The notes under the pieces are model-generated. The model made no database searches. It had not been told where the DNA came from and saw only the letters and a list, made by a program, of their open reading frames with translations. 64,000 bases of DNA from Pseudomonas sp. MWU16-30317 (GTDB taxonomy: Bacteria > Pseudomonadota > Gammaproteobacteria > Pseudomonadales > Pseudomonadaceae), in contig NZ_JAIWJA010000004.1 in NCBI RefSeq assembly GCF_020515695.1, positions 248,001-312,000 of the forward strand. The letters run 5' to 3'. The position numbers and the translations under genes were made by a program. Shown piece by piece: positions 27,939 to 37,195 of this stretch. The stretch's first letter is position 1; each line of letters starts with the position of its first letter.

Positions 27939-29297
27939 TCAGAACGTGGACTGAATCTGCACGCCGGCGACCACGGCATTGCGTACTTCACGCACACCAC
28001 CCGGATGAGCGATGTACTGCAGGTTGGGGCGGATGCTCAGCCACTCGGTGGCCTGGATACCGTAGTTCAGCTCGATGTCGTACTCGGTGTGCTGTTCAGG
28101 CACAAAGTCCGCATCGTCGTAGCTCAAACCGCTGGCCTGATTGGCCGCACGGGCGTTGTGCAGGTATCGACTGCTGGCGTGCAGGCGCGCAACGCCCAGG
28201 CCCAGGGTATCGTCAGGACGCGCATCGAACGGCCCTTTGTACACCAGTGCCAGTTTCTGCAGGCTGTCCACCTGAGTGGTCGCCGCATCGAAGGCGCTGA
28301 TGTTGGCATACAGCACCAGGCCACGCGAAGCGTCACCGCCGACCGTGGTCAGTTGCTGCTTGGCGGTCAACCACCAACCATGCTGGCTGTCATCGCGGCG
28401 GTAATCATTGCCAGTCACGGCCGCTGGCCGATTGTCGGCGTCCTTGTACAGGTCGTCAGCCTTGGCGGTGCTGTAGTAATACCCTGCGCGGTATTCACCT
28501 GGCAGCTGACCGAATGCAGGCGCCCACACCAGTTCCACCGGGATCATCGCCCCGGAGGTGCCAGCACCATTGAGCTTGAAGCCATTGTGGTTGTCGGCGT
28601 AGGAATCGTTGACAGCGAACACACCCACTTGCGCATAGACCTGATCCGTCACGCTGTACTTGACCCGTGCGCCCCAGGTGCTGACGGGGCTCTGGGTGAA
28701 GCTGTCCACGAAGTTGCCAGGTTGCGAATCGCAGAAGGCCAGGTTCTGGAACTCACAGTCCTCCACCGCAAAGTCATCGCCGACCGCGAATCGGCCGGCC
28801 TTGAGGTTCAAGGCATCGTCAAACCAGCCCTTGCTCAACCACAGCTTGCTCAGCCGCGTAACACTGCCGTTGCCCGAAACCTCCTGAGTCGCTGACAAAC
28901 CTTCAACCCGCGGATCGTTGATGCGTTCGTCATTGAGGCTTTTGCCGTTGGTGTTGTTCAGTTCCAGCGCGAATGTCGCGTCTTGCCAACCCAGCAGCTT
29001 TTGCAGATCGAACTCTGCGCCCAACGTGAACTGATCGGCGTAGCGCGTGGTATGGCGTTTGTCGTAGCCGCCGCGCAGGTTACTGGCGGATTCACCGAGA
29101 TATTCCATCTGGATATCGATGCCCTTGTCGAGCAGCGCGGTGCGCTCACCGCCCCAGTCCCCGGTCATCCATTGTGAATCCGCGGCAAAAGCACCGGCGG
29201 CGTGGCTGGCCGTGCTCCAACTGCAGGCTGCAGCGAGAGCGAAAACGAGTGGGGAATGGCGGGCAGGACGGGCAAGGGCCCGTTTGAATAGAAACAT
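27939..29297 (-). CDS. oprB: Carbohydrate-selective porin, OprB family
   Basis: About 452 residues. A signal peptide (SPLVFALAAACSWSTASHAA) is followed by WMTGDWGGERTALLDKGIDI, the hallmark start of OprB porins, and then by alternating amphipathic strands to a final VAGVQIQSTF with a terminal aromatic as in outer-membrane barrels. A longer frame begins at 29327, but the ATG at 29297 gives a better signal peptide. OprB lets glucose and related sugars across the outer membrane. It is convergent with the phosphoketolase operon, and both may serve sugar use, though no shared regulation is visible. Confidence 0.9.
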   Translation of the reverse strand: MFLFKRALARPARHSPLVFALAAACSWSTASHAAGAFAADSQWMTGDWGGERTALLDKGIDIQMEYLGESASNLRGGYDKRHTTRYADQFTLGAEFDLQKLLGWQDATFALELNNTNGKSLNDERINDPRVEGLSATQEVSGNGSVTRLSKLWLSKGWFDDALNLKAGRFAVGDDFAVEDCEFQNLAFCDSQPGNFVDSFTQSPVSTWGARVKYSVTDQVYAQVGVFAVNDSYADNHNGFKLNGAGTSGAMIPVELVWAPAFGQLPGEYRAGYYYSTAKADDLYKDADNRPAAVTGNDYRRDDSQHGWWLTAKQQLTTVGGDASRGLVLYANISAFDAATTQVDSLQKLALVYKGPFDARPDDTLGLGVARLHASSRYLHNARAANQASGLSYDDADFVPEQHTEYDIELNYGIQATEWLSIRPNLQYIAHPGGVREVRNAVVAGVQIQSTF

Positions 29298-29441
29298 GAT
29301 GGAAATCCATATCTGAATAGGCGTCACGGCATGACGGGCCCGAGCGCATTTATCGGGGTGGAGAAAGCGGCCGCGAATTTATCGCGTTTACGGTGAATGG
29401 AGGGCCAGCATGGACAAATTTTATCTTCTGGGAGGCTACGC

Positions 29442-30281
29442 TCAGGCCGACGGTTGCCCAAACACCTGAGAAGGCCGGCGCAAGGTCGGGTCGAATGGGT
29501 TGATGCGCGGGCCGATGGCGTTGGCTTCGCGCTTGAGCATCTCCACCACCGTCGGCAGGCGGTCGGGGCCCAGTCGATCGGTCAGGGTCGCGACGCTCAG
29601 CGCCGCCACCGCATGGCCATCGCGGTTCAGAATCGGCACTGCCAGGCCAGCCATGCCCTGCAGCACGTTGGTGTTGCGCCCGGCATAGCCCAGGCGCCTG
29701 ACGTTGTCGATTTCCGAGCGCAGGAACACTTCGTCGTATAGCTGGAAATCCTTGAGCCGCGGCAGGTTGTAGCGAATCACCGTCTCGCGCTCGTCATCGG
29801 GCAGAAACGCCAGAATCGCCAGGCTGCCCTGCCCTACACCCAAGGCCACGCGCCCACCGATGTCGCCGGTGAAGGTGCGAATCGGGTACGGGCCTTCGCT
29901 GCGGTCCAGGCAGATGGCATCGAAGCCGCTGCGCGCCAGCAAGAACAACGAGTCGCCCAAAGACGCCGACAGCCGCAACAGGCTGGGCCGCACCAGGTCG
30001 CGCAGGTTGCCGCTGTGGCCGGCGCGCGCGGCCAGGGCGAAGAACTCCAGGCTCAAGCGATAACGCTTGCTGCGCGCATCCTGCTCGACCATGCCCTCGT
30101 CCATCAGGCTGCGCAACAAGCGGTGGGTGGTCGGCTGCGACAGGCCCACGGCCAAGGCAAGTTGAGTCACCCGTTCGCCGCCTTCTGGCACCTCGCCCAG
30201 GCAGCGCAACAGCGCGAACAATCGCGCGACGCCGCCGGGACCTGTTTCCTTGCTGCTGACATTCCGCTCAGTGGAATCCAT
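29442..30281 (-). CDS. IclR-family transcriptional regulator
   Basis: The 279-residue protein has an N-terminal winged helix (VTQLALAVGLSQPTTHRLLRSLMDEGMVEQ, about residues 39-68) and an IclR effector domain (SLFLLARSGFDAICLDR, then RVALGVGQGSLAILAFLPDDE). It is divergent from a PotABCD-like transporter and Fe-S/FAD dehydrogenase operon starting at 30526, with operator-like repeats between them. The simplest inference is that it controls that operon and itself in response to the imported compound. The porin gene downstream on its strand could be a second target. Confidence 0.9.
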   Translation of the reverse strand: MDSTERNVSSKETGPGGVARLFALLRCLGEVPEGGERVTQLALAVGLSQPTTHRLLRSLMDEGMVEQDARSKRYRLSLEFFALAARAGHSGNLRDLVRPSLLRLSASLGDSLFLLARSGFDAICLDRSEGPYPIRTFTGDIGGRVALGVGQGSLAILAFLPDDERETVIRYNLPRLKDFQLYDEVFLRSEIDNVRRLGYAGRNTNVLQGMAGLAVPILNRDGHAVAALSVATLTDRLGPDRLPTVVEMLKREANAIGPRINPFDPTLRRPSQVFGQPSA

Positions 30282-30304
30282 TTGCGCGCGCGATCCTATA
30301 TAAA

Positions 30305-30360
30305 TTCATTAAATGAAAGAAAACGAAAATAATCTTCTCTCAGTGAAATTACTCATTGAG
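30305..30360. promoter_or_regulatory. Operator-like palindromes in the IclR/transporter divergent region
   Basis: TTCATTAAATGAA (30305-30317) is a perfect palindrome. CTCAGTGA (30339-30346) and TCATTGAG (30353-30360) form an imperfect dyad, matching at seven of eight positions. Both lie just upstream of the IclR-family gene and face the 30526 operon. They are candidates for regulator binding. The rest of 30361-30525 shows no clear element. Confidence 0.45.
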
Positions 30361-30525
30361 GCCATCCTATGCCTCGTCCTACTCTCCAGTCCACAGAGGC
30401 GAAATCAAAAACAACAGCCTGGCAGCCGACTCGAGATCGCGCGCCGAACTTCTTTGCAGTAACCCTTCGCTTCTGCCCCAGACCAAAGTGCCCGCCAAGG
30501 GCCGATAACGAGGTGGAACGCAGCC

Positions 30526-31554
30526 ATGGCTTTTCTCCAACTTCAAGGTTTATGCAAACGCTACGGCGCGATCGATGCAGTGGTCGCCACCGACCTGAGC
30601 GTGGCCAAAGGCGAGTTCGTCTCCTTGCTTGGCCCCTCGGGGTGCGGCAAGACCACCACCCTGCAGATGATTGCCGGCTTCGTCGACGTCAGCGCCGGGA
30701 AGATCGTGCTCGACGGCCGCGACATCACCTACGCCAAACCCAGCACCCGCGGCCTGGGCGTGGTATTCCAGAGCTACGCGCTGTTCCCGCACATGAGCGT
30801 GCGCGACAACGTCGCGTTCGGACTGCGCATGCGCAAGGTCGCCGGCGCCGAGATCGACACCCGTGTCACTCGCGTACTGGAGCTGGTGCGTCTGCAGGCC
30901 CATGCCGAGCGTTACCCACGTGAACTCTCCGGTGGCCAGCGCCAGCGCGTGGCTCTGGCCCGGGCGCTGGTGATCGAACCGCCGGTGCTGCTGCTCGACG
31001 AGCCGCTGTCGAATCTGGATGCCAACCTGCGTGAAGAAATGCAGTTCGAGATCCGCCGCATCCAGTGCGAGGTCGGCATCACCACCTTGATGGTCACCCA
31101 CGATCAGTCCGAAGCGCTGTCCATCAGCGACCGCGTGGTAGTCATGCAGGCCGGCCGGGTGACGCAGATCGACGAGCCGTACACACTCTATGAGCATCCG
31201 CGCACGCGGTTCATTTCCGACTTCGTCGGCAAGGCCAACCTGCTGCCCGGCCATACCAACGCCGACGGCCGCGTGCAAGTGCTGAGCACCCAGGGCACCG
31301 GCGATCTGCTGTTGAGCCTGCGCCCGGAAAAAATCGATCTGCTGCCCGCGGGCAGTGGCCGCCTGCCGGGGCGCATCCTGATCCGCTATTTTCTCGGCAG
31401 CCAGTGGTTGTATCGCCTGAGCACAGCCTTGGGCGAGGTCACTGTAGTGCGGCGCAACGACGGCAGCGCGCCGCTGGCCGAAGGCACCGAGGCCGGCCTC
31501 GACTGGCCCGACGAGCTGCTGCGCGTGCTGGCCCGGGACGAGGTGTCGGCATGA
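30526..31554 (+). CDS. ABC transporter ATP-binding protein, PotA-like
   Basis: The 342-residue ATPase has Walker A GPSGCGKTT near residue 37, VVFQSYALFPHMSVRDN at the Q loop, signature LSGGQRQR near 135, Walker B LLLDEPLSNLDANLREEMQ near 155, and a C-terminal TOBE domain (LLSLRPEKIDLL near 265). This is the spermidine/putrescine (PotA) or iron class. It overlaps the first permease by four bases. With the two permeases and a PotD-type binding protein it makes a complete importer interrupted by three oxidoreductase genes. Confidence 0.92.
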   Translation: MAFLQLQGLCKRYGAIDAVVATDLSVAKGEFVSLLGPSGCGKTTTLQMIAGFVDVSAGKIVLDGRDITYAKPSTRGLGVVFQSYALFPHMSVRDNVAFGLRMRKVAGAEIDTRVTRVLELVRLQAHAERYPRELSGGQRQRVALARALVIEPPVLLLDEPLSNLDANLREEMQFEIRRIQCEVGITTLMVTHDQSEALSISDRVVVMQAGRVTQIDEPYTLYEHPRTRFISDFVGKANLLPGHTNADGRVQVLSTQGTGDLLLSLRPEKIDLLPAGSGRLPGRILIRYFLGSQWLYRLSTALGEVTVVRRNDGSAPLAEGTEAGLDWPDELLRVLARDEVSA

Positions 31555-32417
31555 GTTCGGCCCCGCGCACCTGGACCACGCCGACACTGTTGTCGGCCCC
31601 GGCGCTACTGCTGTTCGGCGCCCTGCTGGTGGTGCCGCTGCTGTTGACGCTGGTGCTGTCGTTCAACGTCTTCGACTACAGCGTCGGGGTCAAAAGCGAC
31701 GCCTGGACCTTGCATCAGTACGTGGCGGTGTTCAGTGATTCGTATTTCTACGAGATCTTCTGGCGAACCTTCTGGATCAGCGCCCTGGTGACCTTGCTGT
31801 GCGTGGCCATCGGCGTGCCCGAGGCCTACATCCTCAGCCGTATGGGCACACCCTGGCGCTCGCTGTTCCTGATTTTGATCCTCACCCCGTTATTGATTTC
31901 AGTGGTGGTGCGCGCCTTTGGCTGGAGCCTGCTGCTGGGCGCCGACGGCTTGGTCAACCAAGCCATCCAGGCGCTGGGTGGACGTCCGCTGAAGCTGCTC
32001 TATACGCCCTTTGCGGTGATCATCGCGCTGGTGCACGTGATGCTGCCGTTCATGATCATTCCGGTCTGGACTTCGCTGCAGAAACTCGACCCGGCCGGCG
32101 AGCAGGCGGCGCTGTCGCTGGGCGCCAGCCATGCCAAGGTCATGCGGCTGGTGGTACTGCCGCAGATCATGCCCGGCGTGCTGTCCGGGACCTTGATCGT
32201 GTTCGGCCTGGCGGCCAGTTCGTTCGCCATCCCCGGCCTGCTTGGCGGACGGCGCCTGAAGATGGTCGCCACCGTGGTCTACGACCAATACCTCTCGGAA
32301 CTCAACTGGCCCATGGGCGCAGCGCTCGCCGTAGTCCTGCTGCTGGCCAACCTGCTGATCATGCTGTCCTGGAACCGAATGGTCGAAGGCCGCGTGAAGA
32401 AATCCCTGGGGGAATGA
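31551..32417 (+). CDS. ABC transporter permease, PotB-like
   Basis: The 288-residue permease has six membrane segments and the EAA loop LGASHAKVMRLVVLPQIMPGV near residue 197. The start overlaps the ATPase stop (ATGA). It pairs with the permease that follows to form the heterodimeric channel of a polyamine/opine-type importer. Confidence 0.9.
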   Translation: MSSAPRTWTTPTLLSAPALLLFGALLVVPLLLTLVLSFNVFDYSVGVKSDAWTLHQYVAVFSDSYFYEIFWRTFWISALVTLLCVAIGVPEAYILSRMGTPWRSLFLILILTPLLISVVVRAFGWSLLLGADGLVNQAIQALGGRPLKLLYTPFAVIIALVHVMLPFMIIPVWTSLQKLDPAGEQAALSLGASHAKVMRLVVLPQIMPGVLSGTLIVFGLAASSFAIPGLLGGRRLKMVATVVYDQYLSELNWPMGAALAVVLLLANLLIMLSWNRMVEGRVKKSLGE

Positions 32418-32419
32418 CG

Positions 32420-33214
32420 ATGTCCCGTAACGGTCCGCTTGCGCTGTCTTTTCATGCCTTGGTGGTGGTGTTCATGCTGGCGCCACTGGTGGTGGTGTGC
32501 CTCGTGGCCTTCACTCCGGAAAACACCCTGAGCCTGCCCACCCACGGTTTTTCGCTGCGATGGTTCCGCGCGGTATTCGAGCGCGCCGACTTTATCGATG
32601 CGTTCTACAACAGTCTGATTCTGGCGTTCGTCGCAGCCAGCCTGGCGACCTTGATCGCAGTGCCCGCAGCGCTGGCGATCACCCGCTATCGGTTTCGCGG
32701 GCGCAACTTTTTCAATGCGCTGTTTCTGTCGCCGATCATCATTCCGCACCTGGTGCTCGGTGTGGCCATGCTCAGGCTGTTCGCGCTGATGGGCGTCAAC
32801 GGCAGCTTCGCGTGGCTGATGCTTGCCCACGTGGTGGTCATCACGCCCTATGTGCTGCGCCTGGTGATCGCCGCCGCCATCGGCATCGACCGCAGCGCCG
32901 AACAGGCAGCCGAATCCCTGGGCGCCAGCCGCTGGACGCTGTTCCGCCAGATCACCCTGCCGATGATCCTGCCGGGGGTGGCCGGTGGCTGGTTGCTGGC
33001 GTTCATCAACAGCTTCGATGAAGTCACCTTGTCGATCTTCGTCACCTCGCCCGCGACCCAGACGCTGCCCGTGCGCATGTACGTGTATGCCACCGAATCC
33101 ATCGACCCGATGATGGCCGCCGTCTCGGCGCTGGTCATCGCCCTCACCGCGGTAACCATGATCGTCCTGGACCGTGTCTACGGGCTGGACCGCGTATTGG
33201 TAGGAAAACATTGA
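32420..33214 (+). CDS. ABC transporter permease, PotC-like
   Basis: The 264-residue second permease has six membrane segments and EAA loop LGASRWTLFRQITLPMILPGV near residue 170. Two ATGs lie close together. The one at 32420 has GGGGGA at a workable distance, whereas 32414 overlaps the previous stop with no spacing. Its stop overlaps the start of the small Fe-S protein gene, tying transport to oxidation of the substrate. Confidence 0.9.
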   Translation: MSRNGPLALSFHALVVVFMLAPLVVVCLVAFTPENTLSLPTHGFSLRWFRAVFERADFIDAFYNSLILAFVAASLATLIAVPAALAITRYRFRGRNFFNALFLSPIIIPHLVLGVAMLRLFALMGVNGSFAWLMLAHVVVITPYVLRLVIAAAIGIDRSAEQAAESLGASRWTLFRQITLPMILPGVAGGWLLAFINSFDEVTLSIFVTSPATQTLPVRMYVYATESIDPMMAAVSALVIALTAVTMIVLDRVYGLDRVLVGKH

Positions 33215-33504
33215 TGACCTTGCTCAAGCGCCTGGCCGAACAGGACCGTCCGACATTGCCCTTCACCCTCGACGGCCAACCCGCTGTCGGCCTGCTGGGT
33301 GACACCCTGCTGACCGCCGTGCTGACCCAGGCCGACCACCTGCGCGGCAGCGACTTCAGCGCCGAGCCGCGCGCAGGCTTTTGCCTGATGGGCGCTTGCC
33401 AGGACTGCTGGGTCAAGCTTGGCGGCGGCCTTCGGGTGCGGGCGTGCTCGACCCTACTGGAAGCCGACCTGGTGATCGAACGCGAGCCGGGGCGCCAACT
33501 ATGA
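33214..33504 (+). CDS. [2Fe-2S] small subunit of an opine/hydroxyproline-type dehydrogenase
   Basis: This 96-residue protein has a ferredoxin-like cluster motif: CLMGACQDC near residue 55 and a further Cys in VRACSTLL near 76. It matches the small subunit of three-part dehydrogenases (LhpBEF D-hydroxyproline dehydrogenase, octopine/nopaline oxidase, HcnABC). It overlaps the FAD subunit gene by four bases. An alternative TTG start at 33211 would add one residue. Confidence 0.88.
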   Translation: MTLLKRLAEQDRPTLPFTLDGQPAVGLLGDTLLTAVLTQADHLRGSDFSAEPRAGFCLMGACQDCWVKLGGGLRVRACSTLLEADLVIEREPGRQL

Positions 33505-34844
33505 GCACAGTGATCGTCGGCGCTGGCCCGGCCGGTATCAGCGCCGCGCACACGCTGGTGCATTACGGCATCCAGCCGCTGCTGCTCGACGAGGGCCTGC
33601 GCGGCGGCGGGCAGATCTACCGCCGCCAGCCGGCCAACTTCAAGCGCGATGCCAGGGCGCTGTACGGTTTCGACGCGGCCAAGGCCACGGCGGTGCATAA
33701 GGCCATGGACGACTTGGCTGACCAGATTGACTACCGCCCGCAGACGCTCGTCTGGAACGCCGAACATGGCCAACTCGATACCCTCTGCGACGGCCATGTG
33801 AGGCGCGTCGATTATCAACACCTGATCGTGGCCACCGGCGCTACCGACCGCATCCTGCCGGTGCCAGGCTGGAGTCTGCCGGGTGTCTACAGCCTTGGCG
33901 GCGCGCAGATCGCCCTGAAGTTTCAGGGCTGCGCCATCGGCCAGCGCGTGGTATTCGCCGGCAGCGGTCCGTTGCTGTATCTGATTGCCTACCAGTACGC
34001 CAAGGCCGGCGCCTGCGTGGTCGCGGTACTCGACAGTGCGCCCTTCAGCGCGCAGGTCCGAGCGGCGCCCGCACTGCTCGGGCAGCCAGCGACCTTTGCC
34101 AAGGGCCTGTATTACCGCGCCTGGCTCACCGCTCATGGCATCCCTGTGCACAGCGGCGTACAGGTCGAAGCCATCCACGGCGAACACAGGGTCAGCGGCC
34201 TGACCTCGAACGACGGCCAGACGCTGGACTGCGACGCGGTCGGCATGGGCCACGCACTGCGCAGCGAGACACAACTGGCCGACCTGCTCGGCTGCCAGTT
34301 CGCCTGGAGCGCGCTCAACCGCAGTTGGCTGCCACAACGCGACGCGTTGGGCCGCAGCAGCGTCGAAGGGGTTTACCTGGCCGGCGACGGGGCGGGCATC
34401 ATGGGTGCCGACGCCGCGCAAATGGCCGGCGAACTGGCGGCCCTGGCACTGCTTGCTGACACCGGCGTGAACATCGACCACGGCCGGCGCAAGCAGTTGC
34501 TCGAACAACTGGCGAGCATCCAGCGCTTTCGTCACGGTCTGGAAAAAGCCTTTCCGTTCCCGACCCACTGGGCCGCCGAGACGGCTGACGCCACACTGAT
34601 CTGCCGCTGCGAAGAAGTCAGCGCCGGCGATATTCGCCAGGTCGTCGCCGAAGGCCATTGGGAGATCAACCGGGTCAAGGCCCATTGCCGCGTCGGCATG
34701 GGCCGCTGTCAGGGCCGCATGTGTGGTGCTGCGGCCTGCGAGCTGGTCGCCCACTGCAGCGGCCGCAGGATCGACGAGATCGGCCGCCTCCGTGCCCAGG
34801 CGCCAATCAAGCCGCTGCCGTTCGGCGTCGAGGTGGACGCATGA
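33501..34844 (+). CDS. FAD-dependent oxidoreductase subunit with C-terminal BFD-like [2Fe-2S] domain
   Basis: This 447-residue protein has an N-terminal FAD motif VIVGAGPAGISAAHTL, a second NAD-type fold near GQRVVFAGSGPLLYLIA (about residue 150), and a C-terminal cysteine cluster (CRCEEV near 368 and CRVGMGRCQGRMC near 397) that is the bacterioferredoxin-associated type. This is the large alpha subunit of opine oxidase, hydroxyproline dehydrogenase or HcnB. It lies between the small Fe-S subunit and the DAO-type subunit, with four-base overlaps at both ends. Confidence 0.9.
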   Translation: MSTVIVGAGPAGISAAHTLVHYGIQPLLLDEGLRGGGQIYRRQPANFKRDARALYGFDAAKATAVHKAMDDLADQIDYRPQTLVWNAEHGQLDTLCDGHVRRVDYQHLIVATGATDRILPVPGWSLPGVYSLGGAQIALKFQGCAIGQRVVFAGSGPLLYLIAYQYAKAGACVVAVLDSAPFSAQVRAAPALLGQPATFAKGLYYRAWLTAHGIPVHSGVQVEAIHGEHRVSGLTSNDGQTLDCDAVGMGHALRSETQLADLLGCQFAWSALNRSWLPQRDALGRSSVEGVYLAGDGAGIMGADAAQMAGELAALALLADTGVNIDHGRRKQLLEQLASIQRFRHGLEKAFPFPTHWAAETADATLICRCEEVSAGDIRQVVAEGHWEINRVKAHCRVGMGRCQGRMCGAAACELVAHCSGRRIDEIGRLRAQAPIKPLPFGVEVDA

Positions 34845-35959
34845 GCGGGCCATTGAGCAGCGAAGTCATCGTCCTCGGAGGCGGCATCGTCGGCGCCTCG
34901 GCGGCATTCTGGCTGGCCCGGCACGGCACACCGGTAACCTTGCTGGAGCGCGATTTTTGCGGCTCGCATTCCAGCGGCGTCAACTATGGCGGGGTACGGC
35001 GGCAGGGGCGACCGCTGACCCAATTGCCATTGTCGCAACGTGCTCATGAGATATGGGGCGAGTTGCCGGGACTGCTAGGTATCGACGGAGAATACCTGCG
35101 CAGCGGCCATCTGAAACTGGCCCGCAGCGATGCCGACATGGAGCGATTGGTCGCCTACGCCCACGCCAGCCGTGGCTTCGGCCTTGATCTGCAGTTGCTT
35201 GATCGTCAGCAACTGCGCCAACGCTTCCCGTGGATCGGAGACGTGGCCGTCGGCGCCTCGTTGTGCCCCGACGACGGCCATGCCAATCCGCGACTGGTGT
35301 CACCGGCCTTTGCCCAAGCTGCAAAGCGCGCGGGAGCAAGGGTATTCGAGCAAAGCACCGTGGAGACTGTCGAGCATCATGGCACGCTATTCAAGGTGCG
35401 CTGCGCCAACGGTTTGCAGGCCGAGGCGCCGTGGCTGCTGAACTGCGCCGGGGCCTGGGCCGGCACGGTGGCAGGCTGGTTCGACGAAGCCGTACCGATG
35501 CATTCGGGCCACCCGGCGATGCTGGTGACTGAACCGCTGGCGCGGGTGATGGACGTCAGCACCGGCGTCGAAGGCGGCGGCATCTATGCCCGTCAGGTCG
35601 CGCGCGGCAACTGCGTGCTCGGCGGCGGCCAGGGCTTTGCTTTGGATGCGAGCACCGCGCGCCCTGGCCAGGCGGCGGTGCTGGACATTCTGCGCAACGC
35701 CGCCGAGCTCTATCCTTTTTTGACCGGCGCCCAGGCGATTCGCACCTGGAGCGGCACCGAAGGTTACCTGCCCGACCGCGAACCGGTGATCGGGCCCAGC
35801 AGCACCACGCCTGGCCTGCTGCACGCCTTCGGCTTCGCCGGAGCCGGTTTTCAGATCGGCCCGGCAGTCGGCGAGGCCCTCGCGCAGTGGGTCTGCGAGG
35901 GCCGCAGCGCACAACCGCTCGACGCGTTTTCGATTCACCGTTTTCCATCCATTGCCTAG
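34841..35959 (+). CDS. DAO-family FAD oxidoreductase, catalytic subunit
   Basis: The 372-residue protein starts with EVIVLGGGIVGASAAFWLAR (FAD ADP-binding), has SSGVNYGGVRRQGRP near residue 45 and ends with the DAO motif GLLHAFGFAGAGFQIGPAVGEALA near 325. It resembles OoxB, LhpB and HcnC, which oxidise a C-N bond of amino acids, opines or glycine. The ABC genes around it imply that the substrate is imported as such. With three subunits encoded in the order Fe-S, FAD/Fe-S, FAD, cyanide synthase is a formal alternative, but the transporter context argues against it. Confidence 0.9.
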   Translation: MSGPLSSEVIVLGGGIVGASAAFWLARHGTPVTLLERDFCGSHSSGVNYGGVRRQGRPLTQLPLSQRAHEIWGELPGLLGIDGEYLRSGHLKLARSDADMERLVAYAHASRGFGLDLQLLDRQQLRQRFPWIGDVAVGASLCPDDGHANPRLVSPAFAQAAKRAGARVFEQSTVETVEHHGTLFKVRCANGLQAEAPWLLNCAGAWAGTVAGWFDEAVPMHSGHPAMLVTEPLARVMDVSTGVEGGGIYARQVARGNCVLGGGQGFALDASTARPGQAAVLDILRNAAELYPFLTGAQAIRTWSGTEGYLPDREPVIGPSSTTPGLLHAFGFAGAGFQIGPAVGEALAQWVCEGRSAQPLDAFSIHRFPSIA

Positions 35960-35973
35960 AGGAAGGTTGCACC

Positions 35974-37017
35974 ATGAACCACGTCAAACGTTGCACTGCA
36001 TCCCTGTCGCTATTGGCCCTGCTCGGCGCCGCTACCGGCGCCCAGGCCGACCCGACCCTGTACCTGGGCATGAACGGCGGCACCATGGAACGGCTGTACG
36101 CCGACAAGGTGTTGCCGATTTTCGAGAAGGCCAACCACGTCAAGGTAGTGATCGTCCCAGGCACCTCTTCCGACATCCTTGCCAAGGTCCAGGCCAGCAA
36201 GGACAACCCCCAGATGCACGTGATGTTCCTCGATGACGGCATCATGTACCGCGCCATCTCCATGGGCCTGTGCAACACGCTCGAAGACAGCCCGGTGCTC
36301 GCCGACATCCCGGCCAAGGCGAAGATCAAGGAGCAAGCGGTAGCCGTGACGCTGGGTGTGACGGGGCTGGCCTACAACAGCCGCCTGTTCAAGGAAAAAG
36401 GCTGGCCTGCGCCGACCTCGTGGATGGATCTGGCCGATCCGCGCTTCAAGGACAAAGTGGTGTTCCAGTCGCTGGCCTCGTCGACCTTCGGCCTGCACGG
36501 CTTCCTGATGTTCAACCGCATCCAGGGTGGCAGCGAAACCAACGTCGAGCCGGGCTTCACGGCCTGGCCCAAAACCATCGGGCCCAACGTGCTGGAATAC
36601 ATCGCCAGCTCCGCGCAGATCTCCGAGATGGTGCAGACCGACGAAGCCGCGCTGTTCCCACTGACCCCGACCCAGGTCAGCGCCCTGAAGCTCAAAGGCG
36701 TGCCGGTCGAATATGCCCAGCCCAAGGAAGGCGCGGTGGTGCTCAACGTCGCCGAGTGCGCGATCGCCCACAACGACCAACCCGAACTGGCGCAAAAACT
36801 GGTGGCCTTTCTGCTCTCGCCAGAGGCCCAGTCGCCGGCATTGGAAGAAGGCGACCAGATCCCCTCCAACCCGAAAACCCCGACCACCGACAAGACTCGG
36901 GCGGGTGTCGAGGCCATGGACAAGTACCTCGAGACCGCGATTTCCATCGACTGGGATCAGGTCAACCAACAGCGGCCTGCATGGAATGCGCGTTGGAGCC
37001 GGTCGATCGAGCGATAG
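35974..37017 (+). CDS. Periplasmic substrate-binding protein, PotD-like (SBP family 1)
   Basis: The 347-residue protein has a Sec signal peptide (ASLSLLALLGAATGAQA). It then reads LYLGMNGGTMERLYADKVLPIFEKANHV and PGTSSDILAKVQASKDNPQMHVMFLDDG, typical of polyamine or iron-type binding proteins. AGGAAGG precedes the ATG. It ends the importer operon that began at 30526. The placing after three dehydrogenase genes suggests one transcription unit for binding, import and oxidation of one compound. Confidence 0.9.
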   Translation: MNHVKRCTASLSLLALLGAATGAQADPTLYLGMNGGTMERLYADKVLPIFEKANHVKVVIVPGTSSDILAKVQASKDNPQMHVMFLDDGIMYRAISMGLCNTLEDSPVLADIPAKAKIKEQAVAVTLGVTGLAYNSRLFKEKGWPAPTSWMDLADPRFKDKVVFQSLASSTFGLHGFLMFNRIQGGSETNVEPGFTAWPKTIGPNVLEYIASSAQISEMVQTDEAALFPLTPTQVSALKLKGVPVEYAQPKEGAVVLNVAECAIAHNDQPELAQKLVAFLLSPEAQSPALEEGDQIPSNPKTPTTDKTRAGVEAMDKYLETAISIDWDQVNQQRPAWNARWSRSIER

Positions 37018-37195
37018 GCATTTGTGTGCGGGCTTCATGGCTTTTTCATTAGCAAATAACCACAAGTTCTTTTACGAACGACTCGCGCCTACCTATGGTT
37101 CCAAGGCTGCACGGCCCTCGGCAGGCGTTGCCGGGGCTCGCCTCGGCGACCGCGCTCGCTGGCGACCGCTTCAACCTCAGACCCAAGGTCCTGCC

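Noticed and set aside
30369..30923. Plus-strand open frame overlapping the start of the PotA-like gene
   Set aside because: After 30526 it is an out-of-frame reading of the ATPase gene; the front part has no homology.
33214..35959. Hydrogen cyanide synthase (hcnABC)
   Set aside because: The subunit architecture is similar, but the genes are embedded in a PotABCD-like importer operon, which fits an imported opine or amino-acid substrate better.
37018..37195. Sigma-54 -24/-12 promoter ahead of the SfnR-like gene or other sulfur genes
   Set aside because: No TGGCACG-N4-TTGC-like sequence was seen in the upstream regions I read, so no promoter is annotated.
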